A stretch of 64,000 bases of DNA from Rhizobium sp. Q54 (GCA_945907045.1 CAMDSH010000006.1:62001-126000), one strand, 5' to 3'; positions 9,006-18,980 are shown, counted from the stretch's first letter. Notes: generated by a model not told the origin, from the letters alone. Program-made: numbers and translations.

Positions 9006-9959
9006 ATGTCGCTCATCAGCGAAGGTGCCGGGCAAAGAAGGCTTATCGAGCAGGGTCTGATCGAACCAAGCCTTGCCGGCGTCGGCGATTATCTCGCTCT
9101 GATGAAGCCGCGGGTGATGTCGCTGGTGGTGTTCACCGCGCTGGTCGGCCTCGCCATTGCGCCCGTGCATGTGCATCCGGTGATCGGCTTTACCGCCTTG
9201 CTCTGCATCGCGGTCGGCGCCGGAGCGTCGGGCGCGCTCAACATGTGGTACGACGCCGACATCGACGCCAAGATGACGCGCACCGCGCGCCGCCCGATTC
9301 CGGCGGGCCGCGTGTTGCCGGGCGAGGCGCTCGCCTTCGGGCTCACGCTGTCGGTCTTCGCGGTGGTTGTGCTCGGGCTGCTGGTGAATCTCGTCGCGGC
9401 CGGGCTGCTCGCTTTCACCATCTTCTTCTATGCAGTCGTCTACACGATGTGGCTCAAGCGCTCGACGCCGCAGAACATCGTCATCGGCGGCGCTGCCGGG
9501 GCTTTCCCGCCGGTGATCGGCTGGGCGGCGGCGACGGGGAGCATCTCGCTCGAGCCGTGCCTGTTGTTCCTGATCATCTTCTTCTGGACGCCGCCTCATT
9601 TCTGGGCGCTCTCGCTTTACCGCACCGAGGATTACGCGCGCGCCGGAATTCCGATGCTTCCCGTCGTGGCGGGCGACGCCGCGACGCGGCGGCAGATCCT
9701 GCTCTACACGCTCGTGCTGGTGCCGCTGGGCTTGGCGCCCTGGGCGCTCGGTTATGCGGGCGTGCTCTATGGCGTCACCGCGCTGGTGACCGGCGCGATC
9801 ATGCTCATTCTGGCATTTCAGGTGCGCGCTGAGCGCCGCCCGGCAGAGCGCGCCAGCCGGCATCTTTTCGCCTTCTCGATTCTCTATCTTTTCCTGCTGT
9901 TTGCCGTATTGCTGGCCGAACGGGGATGGGGCGGCCTCATCGGCCGGGTGGCGGCGTGA
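9006..9959 (+). CDS. ctaB: protoheme IX farnesyltransferase (heme O synthase)
   Basis: 317-residue UbiA-family membrane enzyme that adds a farnesyl group to heme b to give heme o, the precursor of heme a for this oxidase. The prenyl-diphosphate/Mg site is [20 protein letters not shown] with the N-x3-D-x3-D spacing, and the second Asp-rich loop lies in [18 protein letters not shown]. About eight to nine hydrophobic helices. It sits between coxA and ctaG as in other Hyphomicrobiales. Confidence 0.97.
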   Translation: MSLISEGAGQRRLIEQGLIEPSLAGVGDYLALMKPRVMSLVVFTALVGLAIAPVHVHPVIGFTALLCIAVGAGASGALNMWYDADIDAKMTRTARRPIPAGRVLPGEALAFGLTLSVFAVVVLGLLVNLVAAGLLAFTIFFYAVVYTMWLKRSTPQNIVIGGAAGAFPPVIGWAAATGSISLEPCLLFLIIFFWTPPHFWALSLYRTEDYARAGIPMLPVVAGDAATRRQILLYTLVLVPLGLAPWALGYAGVLYGVTALVTGAIMLILAFQVRAERRPAERASRHLFAFSILYLFLLFAVLLAERGWGGLIGRVAA

Positions 9960-9979
9960 CCGCGCTACTGGACATAAAG

Positions 9980-10147
9980 ATGAATGAGCGGCGCAAAGAC
10001 GAAGGCATCGTGCTTACGGAGGAGCAGAAGCGCCGCCGCCGTGCGCGCTCGCTCGCCATCGCGCTTTCGCTCGGCGCGCTTGTACTGCTGTTTTACATCG
10101 TCACCGTGGTCAAGCTCGGCCCCGGCATTCTGAGCCGGCCGCTATGA
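9980..10147 (+). CDS. CoxF-like small single-pass membrane protein
   Basis: 55 residues from the ATG at 9980, or 63 from a GTG at 9956 that overlaps the ctaB stop. A basic N-terminal segment ([11 protein letters not shown]) is followed by one transmembrane helix ([20 protein letters not shown]) and a short periplasmic tail. A small protein at this position between ctaB and ctaG is typical of alphaproteobacterial cox operons (often called CoxF) and is presumed to help oxidase assembly. Its TGA overlaps the ctaG ATG (ATGA), supporting translational coupling. Confidence 0.8.
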   Translation: MNERRKDEGIVLTEEQKRRRRARSLAIALSLGALVLLFYIVTVVKLGPGILSRPL

Positions 10148-10740
10148 AAAATTCCGCGCCAGGTAAAAGCACGCGCCGCGATGTTGTCATCGCCGCCAGC
10201 TGCGGTGCTTTTGTCGCAATGATGCTGGGCATGGCCTATGCGTCGGTGCCGCTTTACAACTGGTTCTGCCGCGCCACCGGTTTCGGCGGCACGACGCAGG
10301 TTTCCAACGCGGCGCCCGGCCATGTGCTGGGGCGCAAGATCACCGTGCGCTTCGACGCCAATGTCATCCCCGGCCTGCCGTGGAAATTCGAGCCGGAGCA
10401 GACTTCCGTGGAAGTCCGCATCGGCGAGGTGGTGACCGCCTTCTATACGGTGACCAACGAAGCCGCGCGCGAGACCCTGGGGCAGGCTTCGTATAATGTC
10501 TCGCCGCCGACGGTCGGTCTCTATTTTCAGAAGATCAACTGTTTCTGCTTCACCGAGCAGCGCATGAGCGCGGGCGAGAAACGGGAAATGCCAGTGGTAT
10601 TCTACGTCGACCCGGAATTGGCGAAGGATGCCGACCAGAACGATCTCACCGTCATTACGCTTTCCTATACGTTCTATCCGCAGCGCGAGCAGCCCAAGCC
10701 GGTGGCGCAAGCGCCGGGAAAACCTTCCGGACGGATTTGA
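10144..10740 (+). CDS. ctaG: cytochrome c oxidase assembly protein CtaG/Cox11
   Basis: 198 residues: short cytoplasmic tail, one transmembrane helix (about 15-38) and a periplasmic beta-domain. It delivers copper to the CuB site of CoxA. The copper-binding Cys pair is in INCFCFTEQ (near residue 133), and the conserved Cox11 segments [12 protein letters not shown] and [11 protein letters not shown] are present. Start overlaps the stop of the small upstream gene. Confidence 0.97.
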   Translation: MKNSAPGKSTRRDVVIAASCGAFVAMMLGMAYASVPLYNWFCRATGFGGTTQVSNAAPGHVLGRKITVRFDANVIPGLPWKFEPEQTSVEVRIGEVVTAFYTVTNEAARETLGQASYNVSPPTVGLYFQKINCFCFTEQRMSAGEKREMPVVFYVDPELAKDADQNDLTVITLSYTFYPQREQPKPVAQAPGKPSGRI

Positions 10741-10803
10741 GAGCAGGACTTAAACCGCGGGCGTAACATTACCCCGCCGAGCGACACTTGAACGGAGACG
10801 ACG

Positions 10804-11655
10804 ATGGCTGAGGCTCATACGCAGAACCACGATTACCACCTGGTCGCTCCCAGCCCGTGGCCGTTCGTCGGCTCGATTTCGGCTTTCATGATGGCCTTCG
10901 GCGGCATCATGTGGATGCATCATTATTTCGCCGCCGCGCCGCTCATCTTCGGTGTTGGCGTCGTCGGCATGCTCTACACGATGATCGGCTGGTGGCGCGA
11001 TGTCATCCGCGAGGCGCAATATCAGGGGCATCACACCCGCGTGGTGCAGTTGCATCATCGCTACGGAATGATCCTGTTCATCGCCTCCGAGGTGATGTTC
11101 TTCGTCGCCTGGTTCTGGGCGTACTTCAACACCGCCTTGTTCCCCGGCGCGGAAAATGAAATCGGCCGCATCGCCTTCACCGGCGGCGTCTGGCCGCCGA
11201 AGGGCATCGAGACCTTCGATCCATGGCATCTGCCGCTGCTTAACACGCTGATCCTGCTCACCTCGGGAACGACGGTGACCTGGGCGCATCACGCGTTGCT
11301 GGAAGGCGATCGCAAGGGCCTCAAGTGGGGCCTCGCGCTCACGGTGGCACTCGGGCTCACCTTCACCTGCGTGCAGGCCTACGAATACGCGCACGCGGCG
11401 TTCAACTTCAAAGGCAACATCTACGGCGCGACTTTCTTCATGGCGACCGGTTTCCACGGCGTGCATGTCATCATCGGCTCGCTGTTCCTGATCGTCTGCC
11501 TGTTCCGCGCTATCGCCGGACACTTCACGCCCAAGCAGCATCTCGGCTTCGAGTTCGCCGCCTGGTACTGGCACTTCGTCGACGTGGTGTGGCTGTTTTT
11601 GTTCGCCTGCATTTACGTATGGGGCGCGGGCGCGAGCGCCGGCCACGGACACTGA
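10804..11655 (+). CDS. coxC: cytochrome c oxidase subunit III
   Basis: 283-residue, seven-helix core subunit III, which stabilises proton pumping and oxygen delivery in the aa3 oxidase. Characteristic segments: [12 protein letters not shown] at the N-terminus, [18 protein letters not shown], and [15 protein letters not shown] at the C-terminus. Preceded by a GGAGACGACG ribosome-binding region. A 12-bp perfect hairpin follows the stop, which may end part of the transcription at this point. Confidence 0.98.
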   Translation: MAEAHTQNHDYHLVAPSPWPFVGSISAFMMAFGGIMWMHHYFAAAPLIFGVGVVGMLYTMIGWWRDVIREAQYQGHHTRVVQLHHRYGMILFIASEVMFFVAWFWAYFNTALFPGAENEIGRIAFTGGVWPPKGIETFDPWHLPLLNTLILLTSGTTVTWAHHALLEGDRKGLKWGLALTVALGLTFTCVQAYEYAHAAFNFKGNIYGATFFMATGFHGVHVIIGSLFLIVCLFRAIAGHFTPKQHLGFEFAAWYWHFVDVVWLFLFACIYVWGAGASAGHGH

Positions 11656-11674
11656 AGTTGCAACACATTTGCTA

Positions 11675-11704
11675 CGAAAGGGCGGCGAGTGTGCCGCCCT
11701 TTCG
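11675..11704 (+). terminator. hairpin after coxC
   Basis: Perfect 12-bp stem (CGAAAGGGCGGC / GCCGCCCTTTCG) with a 6-base loop, 20 bases after the coxC stop, followed only by a weak CGTTTC tail. It could be a partial terminator or an RNA-stabilising hairpin that sets the core oxidase subunits apart from the downstream assembly genes. Confidence 0.6.
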
Positions 11705-11744
11705 CGTTTCATGACGGCGCATGCTTTCGCCTGCGAAGAGTGAC

Positions 11745-12128
11745 ATGACCGGAAAAACCGCCACGCCATTGCCGATCGCGAGGGGTCTGCGCTGCCGCTG
11801 TCCGCGCTGCGGCGAGGGCAGACTGTTCGACGGCTTTCTCACCTTGCGGGCAAAATGCGAGCGCTGCGGTTTGAGTTATAGCTTCGCCGATGCCGGCGAC
11901 GGGCCGGCGATTTTCGTTATTTTCATCGCCGGCTTCATCGTGGTGTTCTCGGCGCTGATCACGGAAATTCTTTACCAGCCGCCGTTCTGGTTGCATGCGC
12001 TGTTGTGGGGACCGATGATTCTTGCCGTCACGCTGTTGCCGCTGCGCTCGATGAAGGGCCTGCTGATCGCGTTGCAATACCATCACAAGGCCGCGGAAGG
12101 CCGTCACGATGGCCGGAGCGATGCATGA
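11745..12128 (+). CDS. DUF983 family zinc-ribbon membrane protein
   Basis: About 127 residues (ATG at 11745; an ATG at 11721 would add eight). The N-terminus carries two CxxC pairs (CPRCGEGRLF and CERCGLSY), a zinc-ribbon pattern, followed by two hydrophobic helices. DUF983 proteins sit in alphaproteobacterial cox operons between coxC and surf1 and are presumed assembly-related; no activity is established as far as I know. Stop overlaps the surf1 start (ATGA). Confidence 0.88.
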   Translation: MTGKTATPLPIARGLRCRCPRCGEGRLFDGFLTLRAKCERCGLSYSFADAGDGPAIFVIFIAGFIVVFSALITEILYQPPFWLHALLWGPMILAVTLLPLRSMKGLLIALQYHHKAAEGRHDGRSDA

Positions 12129-12883
12129 GCAAGCCTGAGAAAACCGTTCGCAGGCGGCGCGGCGTCTTTGAGCCGTTCGTGCTTACGAGCGTCGCGGTCA
12201 TCATACTGATCGGGCTCGGCATCTGGCAGCTCGACCGCAAAATTTGGAAAGAACAGCTGATCGAAATGGTGACGCAGCGGCTCGCCGCGCCGCCTGCGTC
12301 CGGCCTGCCGCCGCGCGATCAGTGGATACGGCTTAAGCCGGAGCAGGAAGAATATCGCCGCGTGACGTTTCCCGCCGAATATCTCAACGAGCAGGAAGCG
12401 CTGGTTTATACCGCAGGCTCCGCGTTCCGCTCGGACGTCTCCGGCCCCGGCTATTGGGTGTTCACGCCGGTGCGGCTCGTCGGCGGCAGCATCGTGATCG
12501 TCAATCGGGGTTTCGTGCCGCTCGACCGCAAGGATCCGGCCACGCGCAAGGACGGCTCGCTCACCGGCATCGTCGATATCGTCGGCGTCATCCGCTTTCC
12601 CGAGGCGCGCGAGCTTTTCACGCCGGCGGACGAACCGAAAAACAACGTCTGGTATGTCCGCGACCCCAAGATGATCGGCGAAGCGAAAAACTGGGGCCGG
12701 GTGTCGCCGTTCTATGTCGAGCAGGAAGAGCCGCAGCCGCCGGGGAACCTGCCGCGAGCGGGCAGACTGGAAGTGAAGCTAACCAACAACCACCTGCAAT
12801 ACGCGCTCACCTGGTTCGCGCTCGCCGTGGTGTTCGTCCTGTGTTTCCTCTCGTGGCTGCGCAGCCGCCTGCGCGAGAGCTAA
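12125..12883 (+). CDS. SURF1 family oxidase assembly protein
   Basis: 252 residues of the SURF1/Shy1 family, which bind heme a and help insert it into CoxA. Two transmembrane helices flank a periplasmic domain: helix 1 FEPFVLTSVAVIILIGLGIWQ, helix 2 near the C-terminus (LTWFALAVVFVLCFLSWL). The family LGIWQLDRK and NNHLQYALTWF signatures are visible. The ATG overlaps the DUF983 stop, giving the natural start rather than the longer frame from 12005. Confidence 0.95.
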   Translation: MSKPEKTVRRRRGVFEPFVLTSVAVIILIGLGIWQLDRKIWKEQLIEMVTQRLAAPPASGLPPRDQWIRLKPEQEEYRRVTFPAEYLNEQEALVYTAGSAFRSDVSGPGYWVFTPVRLVGGSIVIVNRGFVPLDRKDPATRKDGSLTGIVDIVGVIRFPEARELFTPADEPKNNVWYVRDPKMIGEAKNWGRVSPFYVEQEEPQPPGNLPRAGRLEVKLTNNHLQYALTWFALAVVFVLCFLSWLRSRLRES

Positions 12884-12967
12884 ATCCGCTTCCTTGTTAA
12901 AGCCGTCCCTTACCATTACTCTGCCCTGGAAACGGGCGCGCAAACCCCTTAAACGCTAGTAAATTCA

Positions 12968-14383
12968 ATGCGTTATATCTCCACGCGGGGCGAGGCTCCG
13001 CCGCTTGATTTTGTCGAAGTCATGCTCGCGGGCCTTGCCCGCGACGGCGGACTTTACGTGCCGGAAAGCTGGCCGCGGTTCGACGCCGCGACTATCGCCG
13101 GCTTTTCCGGTCAGCCTTATGCCGAGGTCGCGGTCGAGGTAATCCGCCCCTTCATCGGCGGCACCATCGCGGACGCCGATCTCGCCCGCATGGCGCGCGA
13201 GGCTTACGGCACTTTCCGCCATCCCGCCGTCGTGCCGGCAGTGCAGCTTTCCACCGGCACATTCGTCGCCGAGCTGTTTCATGGGCCGACATTGGCCTTC
13301 AAGGACCTCGCGATGCAGTTGGTCGCGCGGATGATGGACCATGTGCTGCAGGCGCGCGGCGAGCGCACCACCATCGTAGTCGCGACCTCAGGCGACACCG
13401 GCGGCGCGGCTGTGGAAGCCTTCCGCGGCCGCGCGCAGGCCGACATCGTGGTGCTGTTCCCGCACAATCGCATTTCCGAAGTGCAGCGGCGGATGATGAC
13501 CACGGCGGAGGATGCCAACGTGCACGCCGTCGCCATCGAGGGAACCTTCGACGATTGTCAGGCATTGGTGAAAAGCCTGTTCAATCATCACGCGTTCCGC
13601 GACCGCGTGCGGCTCTCCGGCGTCAACTCGATCAACTGGGCGCGCATCGTGGCGCAGATCGTTTATTACTTCACCACTGCGGTGGCGCTCGGCGCGCCGC
13701 AGCGGAAAGTCGCGTTCACCGTGCCTACGGGGAATTTTGGCGACGTTTACGCCGGCTACGCCGCGCAGCGCATGGGCCTCGGCATCGACCGGCTGGTGGT
13801 CGCGACCAACGTCAACGACATTCTCGCGCGCACGTTCGCCACCGGCACTTACGAGCTGCGTGACGTGATGGCGACGACCTCGCCGTCGATGGACATACAG
13901 GTGTCGTCGAATTTCGAACGGCTGCTGTTCGATGCCTATGGCCGCGACGCCAAATCCATCCGCGCGCTGATGGGTTCGCTGGCGCAATCGCGCCGCTTCG
14001 CGATTTCGGCTCGCGCGCTCTCGGAAATCCGCAACTCGTTCACAGCCGACCGCGCGGACGAAGACGAAGTTGCCGCCACCATGCGCGCCACGTTGCGCGA
14101 GGCCGGTTATCTCGTCGATCCGCACACCGCCGTCGGTCTTGCCGTCGCCGAGAAAGAAGCGCGCGATCCTGCCGTGCCGATGGTGGTGCTCTCGACCGCG
14201 CATCCGGCGAAATTCCCCGATGCGGTGGAAGCCGCCACCGGCGTGCGCCCCGCGCTGCCAGATTGGCTTGGCGATTTGCCGCAGCGGAAAGAACGTCTCA
14301 CCGTGCTGCCGCCCGATCAGGCGGCGGTCGAACGATTTGTCCAGGCGGCGTCGCGTGCCGCGCGTGAAGGAGCAGCGGCATGA
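12968..14383 (+). CDS. thrC: threonine synthase
   Basis: 471-residue PLP enzyme that converts O-phosphohomoserine to threonine. It is the long ThrC type, starting MRYISTRGEAPPLDF, with the PLP Lys in GPTLAFKDLAMQ (about residue 109), the SGDTGGAA phosphate loop, and the TGNFGDVYAGY segment. thrC directly after the cox operon, followed by an M16 peptidase, is a conserved order in Hyphomicrobiales. The stop overlaps the next start (ATGA). Confidence 0.97.
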   Translation: MRYISTRGEAPPLDFVEVMLAGLARDGGLYVPESWPRFDAATIAGFSGQPYAEVAVEVIRPFIGGTIADADLARMAREAYGTFRHPAVVPAVQLSTGTFVAELFHGPTLAFKDLAMQLVARMMDHVLQARGERTTIVVATSGDTGGAAVEAFRGRAQADIVVLFPHNRISEVQRRMMTTAEDANVHAVAIEGTFDDCQALVKSLFNHHAFRDRVRLSGVNSINWARIVAQIVYYFTTAVALGAPQRKVAFTVPTGNFGDVYAGYAAQRMGLGIDRLVVATNVNDILARTFATGTYELRDVMATTSPSMDIQVSSNFERLLFDAYGRDAKSIRALMGSLAQSRRFAISARALSEIRNSFTADRADEDEVAATMRATLREAGYLVDPHTAVGLAVAEKEARDPAVPMVVLSTAHPAKFPDAVEAATGVRPALPDWLGDLPQRKERLTVLPPDQAAVERFVQAASRAAREGAAA

Positions 14384-15651
14384 GCGTCGCGATGACGAAA
14401 CTTTCTTCCGGCCTCACGATCGTGACCGACGACATGCCGCATCTGCATACGGCTTCGCTCGGCGTGTGGGTCGGCTCGGGCAGCCGCGACGAACTGCCGG
14501 ATGAACACGGCATATCGCATTTGCTTGAACACATGGCTTTCAAGGGCACGACGCGGCGCACCGCGCGGCAGATCGCCGAGGCCATCGAAGCCGTCGGCGG
14601 CGATATCAACGCCGGAACCAGCGTGGAAACGACCGCCTATTACGCGCGCGTGCTCAAGGCTGACGTGCCGCTGGCGCTTGACGTGCTCTCCGACATTCTG
14701 TCCGATCCGACCTTCGACCCGGAGGAATTGCAGCGCGAGCAGAACGTCATCGTGCAGGAAATCGGCGCGACGGAAGACGCGCCCGACGATCTGGTGTTCG
14801 ACCGCCTGCAGGAGACTGCGTTTCCCAACCAGCCGGTCGGCCGCTCCATCCTCGGCACGCCGGCGTCGGTGCGTGCTTTCAACGCCAAGCGGCTGCGCGC
14901 TTATCTCTCGCGCAATTACCGCGCGCCCGACATGGTGATCGCGGCCGCCGGCGCGGTCGATCACAAGGCCATCGTCGCCGAGGCCGAGCGGCTGTTCGCC
15001 AGCTTTCAGGGTCCGGCGGCGCCGGTGCCACAGCCGGCGAAGTTCGGCGGCGGCGCGCGCATCGAGTCGCGCGATCTCGAACAGGTGCACATTGCGCTCG
15101 CGTTGCAAGGCATTCCGCAGCGCGACCCGGAGCTTTACGCGTTGCAGGTATTCACCAGCGTGCTCGGTGGCGGGATGTCATCGCGGTTGTTTCAGGAGGT
15201 GCGAGAAATTCGCGGGCTTTGCTACACGATCAACGCCTTTCATGCGCCTTACAGCGATACCGGGTTGTTCGGGCTTTATGCCGGCACCGACGCGGCGGAT
15301 GCCCCCGAGTTGATGCGCGTGGTGGTCGATCAGATCGCGGGCGCCGCCGAGACACTGAACGAAAAGGAAGTCGCCAGAGCCAAGGCGCAGATGAAAGCGG
15401 GACTGCTGATGGCGCTGGAGAGTTCCGAAGCGCGCGTCGGGCAGCTTGCACGCCACATGCTGGCCTATGGGCGGCCGATTCCGGTCGAGGAAATCGTCGA
15501 GAAGGTCGAGGCTGTGACGGTCGAGCGCGCGCGCGCCGCCGGGCGCGCATTGATCGGCCGCGGCCGTCCGGCGATTGCCGCGCTCGGCCCCGGCAGCGGA
15601 CTTGAGAGCGCGGCGGCGATCGCCGAGAGCCTCACCAGCCGCGTGGCCTGA
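14380..15651 (+). CDS. M16 family zinc peptidase (mitochondrial processing peptidase-like)
   Basis: 423 residues of the pitrilysin/MPP-beta family. The inverted zinc motif is HLLEHMAFKGT (HxxEH, about residue 47), with the distal Glu in REQNVIVQEIGATED and the C-terminal half carrying the R/Y substrate-binding region (GLCYTINAF). Alphaproteobacterial members are close relatives of the mitochondrial processing peptidase; the bacterial substrates are not well defined. No signal peptide is seen. Translationally coupled to thrC. Confidence 0.93.
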   Translation: MSVAMTKLSSGLTIVTDDMPHLHTASLGVWVGSGSRDELPDEHGISHLLEHMAFKGTTRRTARQIAEAIEAVGGDINAGTSVETTAYYARVLKADVPLALDVLSDILSDPTFDPEELQREQNVIVQEIGATEDAPDDLVFDRLQETAFPNQPVGRSILGTPASVRAFNAKRLRAYLSRNYRAPDMVIAAAGAVDHKAIVAEAERLFASFQGPAAPVPQPAKFGGGARIESRDLEQVHIALALQGIPQRDPELYALQVFTSVLGGGMSSRLFQEVREIRGLCYTINAFHAPYSDTGLFGLYAGTDAADAPELMRVVVDQIAGAAETLNEKEVARAKAQMKAGLLMALESSEARVGQLARHMLAYGRPIPVEEIVEKVEAVTVERARAAGRALIGRGRPAIAALGPGSGLESAAAIAESLTSRVA

Positions 15652-15677
15652 TGTATTATCGTTGAGCGGGCTGGTTC

Positions 15678-16262
15678 ATGGCGTTTTTCCGCACCGTCAG
15701 TTTTTCCGAACCGATGCCGGCCATTACCGGCAACGGCATCATGTTGCGGATGCCGCAGATGGCGGATTACGCCGAATGGGCACAGCTCCGCGAAGCCAGC
15801 CGCGGCTTCCTCACGCCGTGGGAGCCGACCTGGCCGTCGGACGATCTCACGCGCGGCGCGTTCCGGAGGCGGCTCAAGCGTTACGCCGAGGATCAGCGCG
15901 CGGATCTCGCTTATGCCTTCATGGTCTTTCGCAACGAAGATGGCGCGCTGGTCGGCGGACTGACGCTGGCGAATATCCGCCGCGGTGTCGCCCAGGCTGG
16001 CAGTCTCGGTTATTGGATGGGGGCGCAGTTCGCGCGCCACGGCTTCATGACAGCGGCGCTGCGCGCGCTCATTCCCTTTGCCAACGAAAACCTGCGGCTG
16101 CACCGGCTGGAGGCGGCCTGCATTCCGGGCAACGACGCTTCGATCCGGCTGCTGGAAAAAACCGGATTCAAGCGCGAGGGCTATGCCCGCGAATACCTCT
16201 GTATCAACGGGGCGTGGCAGGACCACCTGCTTTATGCGCGTCTGAGAAGCGATGCGCCTTAA
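15678..16262 (+). CDS. GNAT acetyltransferase (RimJ/RimL-type)
   Basis: 194 residues with a GNAT fold: LGYWMGAQFARHGFMTAALRAL gives the acetyl-CoA loop (R/Q-x-x-G-x-A/G variant ARHGFM), followed by NLRLHRLEAACIPGNDASI and LLEKTGFKREGYAREY. These are RimJ/RimL hallmarks, enzymes that acetylate N-termini of ribosomal proteins or small amines. It continues the thrC-M16 strand 26 bases downstream, the usual third member of this conserved trio. Confidence 0.9.
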   Translation: MAFFRTVSFSEPMPAITGNGIMLRMPQMADYAEWAQLREASRGFLTPWEPTWPSDDLTRGAFRRRLKRYAEDQRADLAYAFMVFRNEDGALVGGLTLANIRRGVAQAGSLGYWMGAQFARHGFMTAALRALIPFANENLRLHRLEAACIPGNDASIRLLEKTGFKREGYAREYLCINGAWQDHLLYARLRSDAP

Positions 16263-16352
16263 CCACGCAAGGACGCCGCCTTGGGACTGCCATGCTTGGG
16301 TTGCTATAAAGCGGGCCTCCGGTGAGGGGCGTTTCGGGGACACGGGCTTCAA

Positions 16353-17060
16353 ATGCGTGAGTTGAGTAACGGACGAAAAGACGCGGGGAGGACGCCCGGC
16401 GCCGTTCTGGCGCTTGTCGTGCTCGCGATTGCGCTGCCCGGTTGCTCCAGCATATCCGGTGGCTCCTCGTCCGCCTCCAGCGATCCCGGCGACAAGCTGG
16501 GCGCGGCTTTGTTCGGGCCGCCGGCGAAGCCCACGGGCATCACCAGCAACACCCCGGAAGATTTCGAATGTCCCGGCGTGCAGGTCCGGCCAGGCGCTTC
16601 GACGTTGAACATTTCAGGCCGGGGCGCAGACAACGCCGCGCTCGATGTGCGCTACCAGGGCAGCATCGTGCGCACGTCGCGGGACTGCCAGGTTCGCACC
16701 GGCAATGTCACCATCCGGGTCGGCGTGGAGGGGCGTCTCGTCCTTGGGCCGGCCGGCGGGCCGGGCCAGATCGATGTCCCGCTGCGTCTTGCGGTCGTGC
16801 ACGAAGGAACGAACGCGAAGACCGTCACCACCAAATTTTATCGCGTGTCGGTGACGGTGCCGGAAAACGAAGCCCGGGTTACTTTCACGCACATTGCCGA
16901 AGATCTGACGTTCCCGATGCCGGTGCCGGCGGGCGATATCGACTCGTATATCGTTTATGTCGGCTTCGATCCGGCCGGCATGCCGGAGCCGAAAGCAAAG
17001 CCCGCGCCGAAGACCGCTGCGAAGAAACCGGCGCCCAGGCAGCCGGCACAGCCGCGCTGA
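16353..17060 (+). CDS. predicted lipoprotein of unknown function
   Basis: 235 residues. A lipobox (ALPGC, Cys about residue 30) follows a hydrophobic stretch, so a lipid-anchored periplasmic protein is likely. A Ser/Gly-rich linker leads to a beta-rich domain of about 130 residues with two Cys (FECPGVQ and RDCQVRTG), and an Ala/Pro/Lys-rich tail (KPAPKTAAKKPAP) that could contact the cell wall. I do not recognise the domain. Same strand as the GNAT but 90 bases away. Confidence 0.7.
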   Translation: MRELSNGRKDAGRTPGAVLALVVLAIALPGCSSISGGSSSASSDPGDKLGAALFGPPAKPTGITSNTPEDFECPGVQVRPGASTLNISGRGADNAALDVRYQGSIVRTSRDCQVRTGNVTIRVGVEGRLVLGPAGGPGQIDVPLRLAVVHEGTNAKTVTTKFYRVSVTVPENEARVTFTHIAEDLTFPMPVPAGDIDSYIVYVGFDPAGMPEPKAKPAPKTAAKKPAPRQPAQPR

Positions 17061-17066
17061 GAGAAG

Positions 17067-17723
17067 TTACCAGCCGCGCAAATCGATAACGGTGCCCTTG
17101 AGCGCCCGCATGTCGGAAATGACGACGCGCGCGCCCGCCCGCTTGAGATGTTCGCCGAGTTGCGTTCCGGCGTGACTGCCGCCGATGAAACCGATCGGCG
17201 TCATGCCTGCTGCGGCGGCGGCGGCGACTCCGACCGGCGAATCCTCGACCACGATGCAGGCGGACGGCGCGACGCGCATCTTGGCGGCGACATGCAACAG
17301 CAGGTCGGGCGCCGGTTTCCCGCGCGGCACGTCGTTCGCAGAAAACAAATAGGGCTCGAAGAAGCGTGCGAGATCGGTGGTCTCCAGGCTCACCTTGATG
17401 CGGTCGAGCGAGGATGACGACGCGACGCATTTCGGCCCGCGCAGCCAGCTCAGCGCATAGGCCATGTGCGGCGTCGCGCGCAGCTGCTCGCGGAAGCGCC
17501 GCAACGTGGCGGCGGCGACGGTGGCGGCGAAGTTCTCCGGCAACTTGCGGCGGGAGACGGCCTCGACCTCGGCGAACATGTCGGCGGGGCGGCGGCCGGT
17601 GAAATAGCGCGCGACGATATCGGGGGTGATCGGGAAACCGGCGCGCATGAACTCCTGCGCGGCCACCGAGGTGGCCAGCGGCTCGCTATCGACGAGTACG
17701 CCGTTGCAGTCGAAGATGACCAC
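17067..17723 (-). CDS. HAD-superfamily hydrolase (phosphoglycolate phosphatase/beta-PGM type)
   Basis: 218 residues, subfamily IA HAD with a helical cap. Motif I reads FDCNGVLVDSE: the nucleophile Asp is present but the usual second Asp (DxD) is Asn, encoded AAC. Motif II is ASSSS, motif III Lys is in RGKPAPDLLL, and motif IV is VVEDSPVGV. The second Asp is the general acid/base in phosphatases of this type, so activity may be altered. GTG start at 17723; an upstream start cannot be excluded. Converges on the lipoprotein gene. Confidence 0.85.
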   Translation of the reverse strand: MVIFDCNGVLVDSEPLATSVAAQEFMRAGFPITPDIVARYFTGRRPADMFAEVEAVSRRKLPENFAATVAAATLRRFREQLRATPHMAYALSWLRGPKCVASSSSLDRIKVSLETTDLARFFEPYLFSANDVPRGKPAPDLLLHVAAKMRVAPSACIVVEDSPVGVAAAAAAGMTPIGFIGGSHAGTQLGEHLKRAGARVVISDMRALKGTVIDLRGW

Positions 17724-17949
17724 GGGGTCCCTCGGACCTTGGCCGGTCTGCCGGCCGCACTATTTTCTGGGAACGCACAACAGGACTCGCGAAGCGTGTG
17801 CCGCGAATCAGATAACCAAGAATAATGGCGGTGCGGTGGGTCGCAATGATGGCTGGGCGCGCCATCCCTCTTGTGCACAAGGGCTGGTAGCGTTGGGGAC
17901 AACCTAAATCTGGGATAGCAGAAACGCCGAAAAGCCAGATGCGTGCTGG

Positions 17950-18432
17950 CTAATTGAGCTTTTTCCGGACGTCCTCGATGCCCTTGGCGAGCAGGTCGCC
18001 GGCAACCTGGCCCTTGGCCGTCTGCGTGAGGATTTTTTCGGCGGCGGCGACGGCAGCCTCGGCGGCAGCGGCGCGCACGTCGGTCATCGCCTGCGCCTCG
18101 GCCTGGGCGATCTTGGTCTCCGCCATCTTGGTGCGGCGGGCGACGAAATCCTCGACCTTGGCCTTGGCTTCGATGGCGAGCCGTTCGGCCTCGGCCTTGG
18201 CGCCGGCGATGATGGCCTGCGCTTCGCCCTCGGCCTCTTTCCGCTTGCGCTGGTAGTCGGCGAGCAGCTTCATCGCCTCGTCTTTCAGGCGGCTGGCTTC
18301 GTCGAGTTCCGATTTGATGCGCTCGCCTCGCTTGTCGAGCGCCCCGATAACGACCTTATGCACGCCGAGATAAATCAGGCCGCCACAGAAGATCACGAAA
18401 GCGATCGCAACCCAGACTTCCGGTTCGAACAT
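17950..18432 (-). CDS. atpF: ATP synthase F0 subunit b
   Basis: 160 residues: one N-terminal transmembrane helix ([19 protein letters not shown]) then a long Ala/Glu/Lys-rich coiled coil that forms half of the peripheral stalk of the F1F0 ATP synthase. Last gene of the F0 operon; the F1 genes are elsewhere, as usual in alphaproteobacteria, where atpHAGDC form a separate operon. Confidence 0.95.
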   Translation of the reverse strand: MFEPEVWVAIAFVIFCGGLIYLGVHKVVIGALDKRGERIKSELDEASRLKDEAMKLLADYQRKRKEAEGEAQAIIAGAKAEAERLAIEAKAKVEDFVARRTKMAETKIAQAEAQAMTDVRAAAAEAAVAAAEKILTQTAKGQVAGDLLAKGIEDVRKKLN

Positions 18433-18443
18433 CGTGCGATCCT

Positions 18444-18980
18444 CTAGCGCTTGAGGGCTTCAGCGACCGCGTCGGCGACCGCTTTTTCGCCCGGCGCTGT
18501 GCCGATCAGCCGCTCGACAATGGCCGTAGCGGCTTGCGCGGCGATACTGGAAACGTTCGCCATCGCCGCTTTCTTGGTGGCGGCGATGCTCTTTTCGGCG
18601 TCGGCAAGCTTCACGTTGAGCGCATCTTCCAGCTTCTTGCGGCTCGCTTGCGCCTCCGCCGCCTGCTTGTCGCGCATTTCATTGGCGATGAGTTGCGCGC
18701 GCGCACGGGCGTCGGCCAGCGCCTTCTCGTAGGCGGCGATGGCGGCGTCAGACTCGCCCTTCAAGCGTTGCGCTTCGGCGAGATCGTCGGCGATGCGCTT
18801 GGCACGGCCATCGATGATCGCGCCGATACGCGGCAGCGCGAGCTTCGACATTGCGACGTAGAGAAAAGTGAAGGCAATCGCCAGCCAGAATAGCTGCGAG
18901 GCAAAAGTCTGCGCGTTGAAGGGCGGGAACGGGATTTTATGCCCGCCCGGCGCCTCGGTATGCGCTGTGTTTGTTGCCAT
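18444..18980 (-). CDS. ATP synthase F0 subunit b'
   Basis: 178 residues, second stalk subunit (b'), with a transmembrane helix near residues 28-48 ([21 protein letters not shown]) followed by a charged coiled coil. Separate b and b' genes are typical of alphaproteobacteria and photosynthetic lineages, where a b/b' heterodimer replaces the b2 homodimer. Eleven bases separate it from atpF. Confidence 0.95.
   Translation of the reverse strand: MATNTAHTEAPGGHKIPFPPFNAQTFASQLFWLAIAFTFLYVAMSKLALPRIGAIIDGRAKRIADDLAEAQRLKGESDAAIAAYEKALADARARAQLIANEMRDKQAAEAQASRKKLEDALNVKLADAEKSIAATKKAAMANVSSIAAQAATAIVERLIGTAPGEKAVADAVAEALKR

Noticed and set aside
17686-17880. small minus-strand open frame upstream of the HAD gene
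   Set aside because: Runs into the HAD gene in another frame, shows no good ribosome-binding site and no family likeness.
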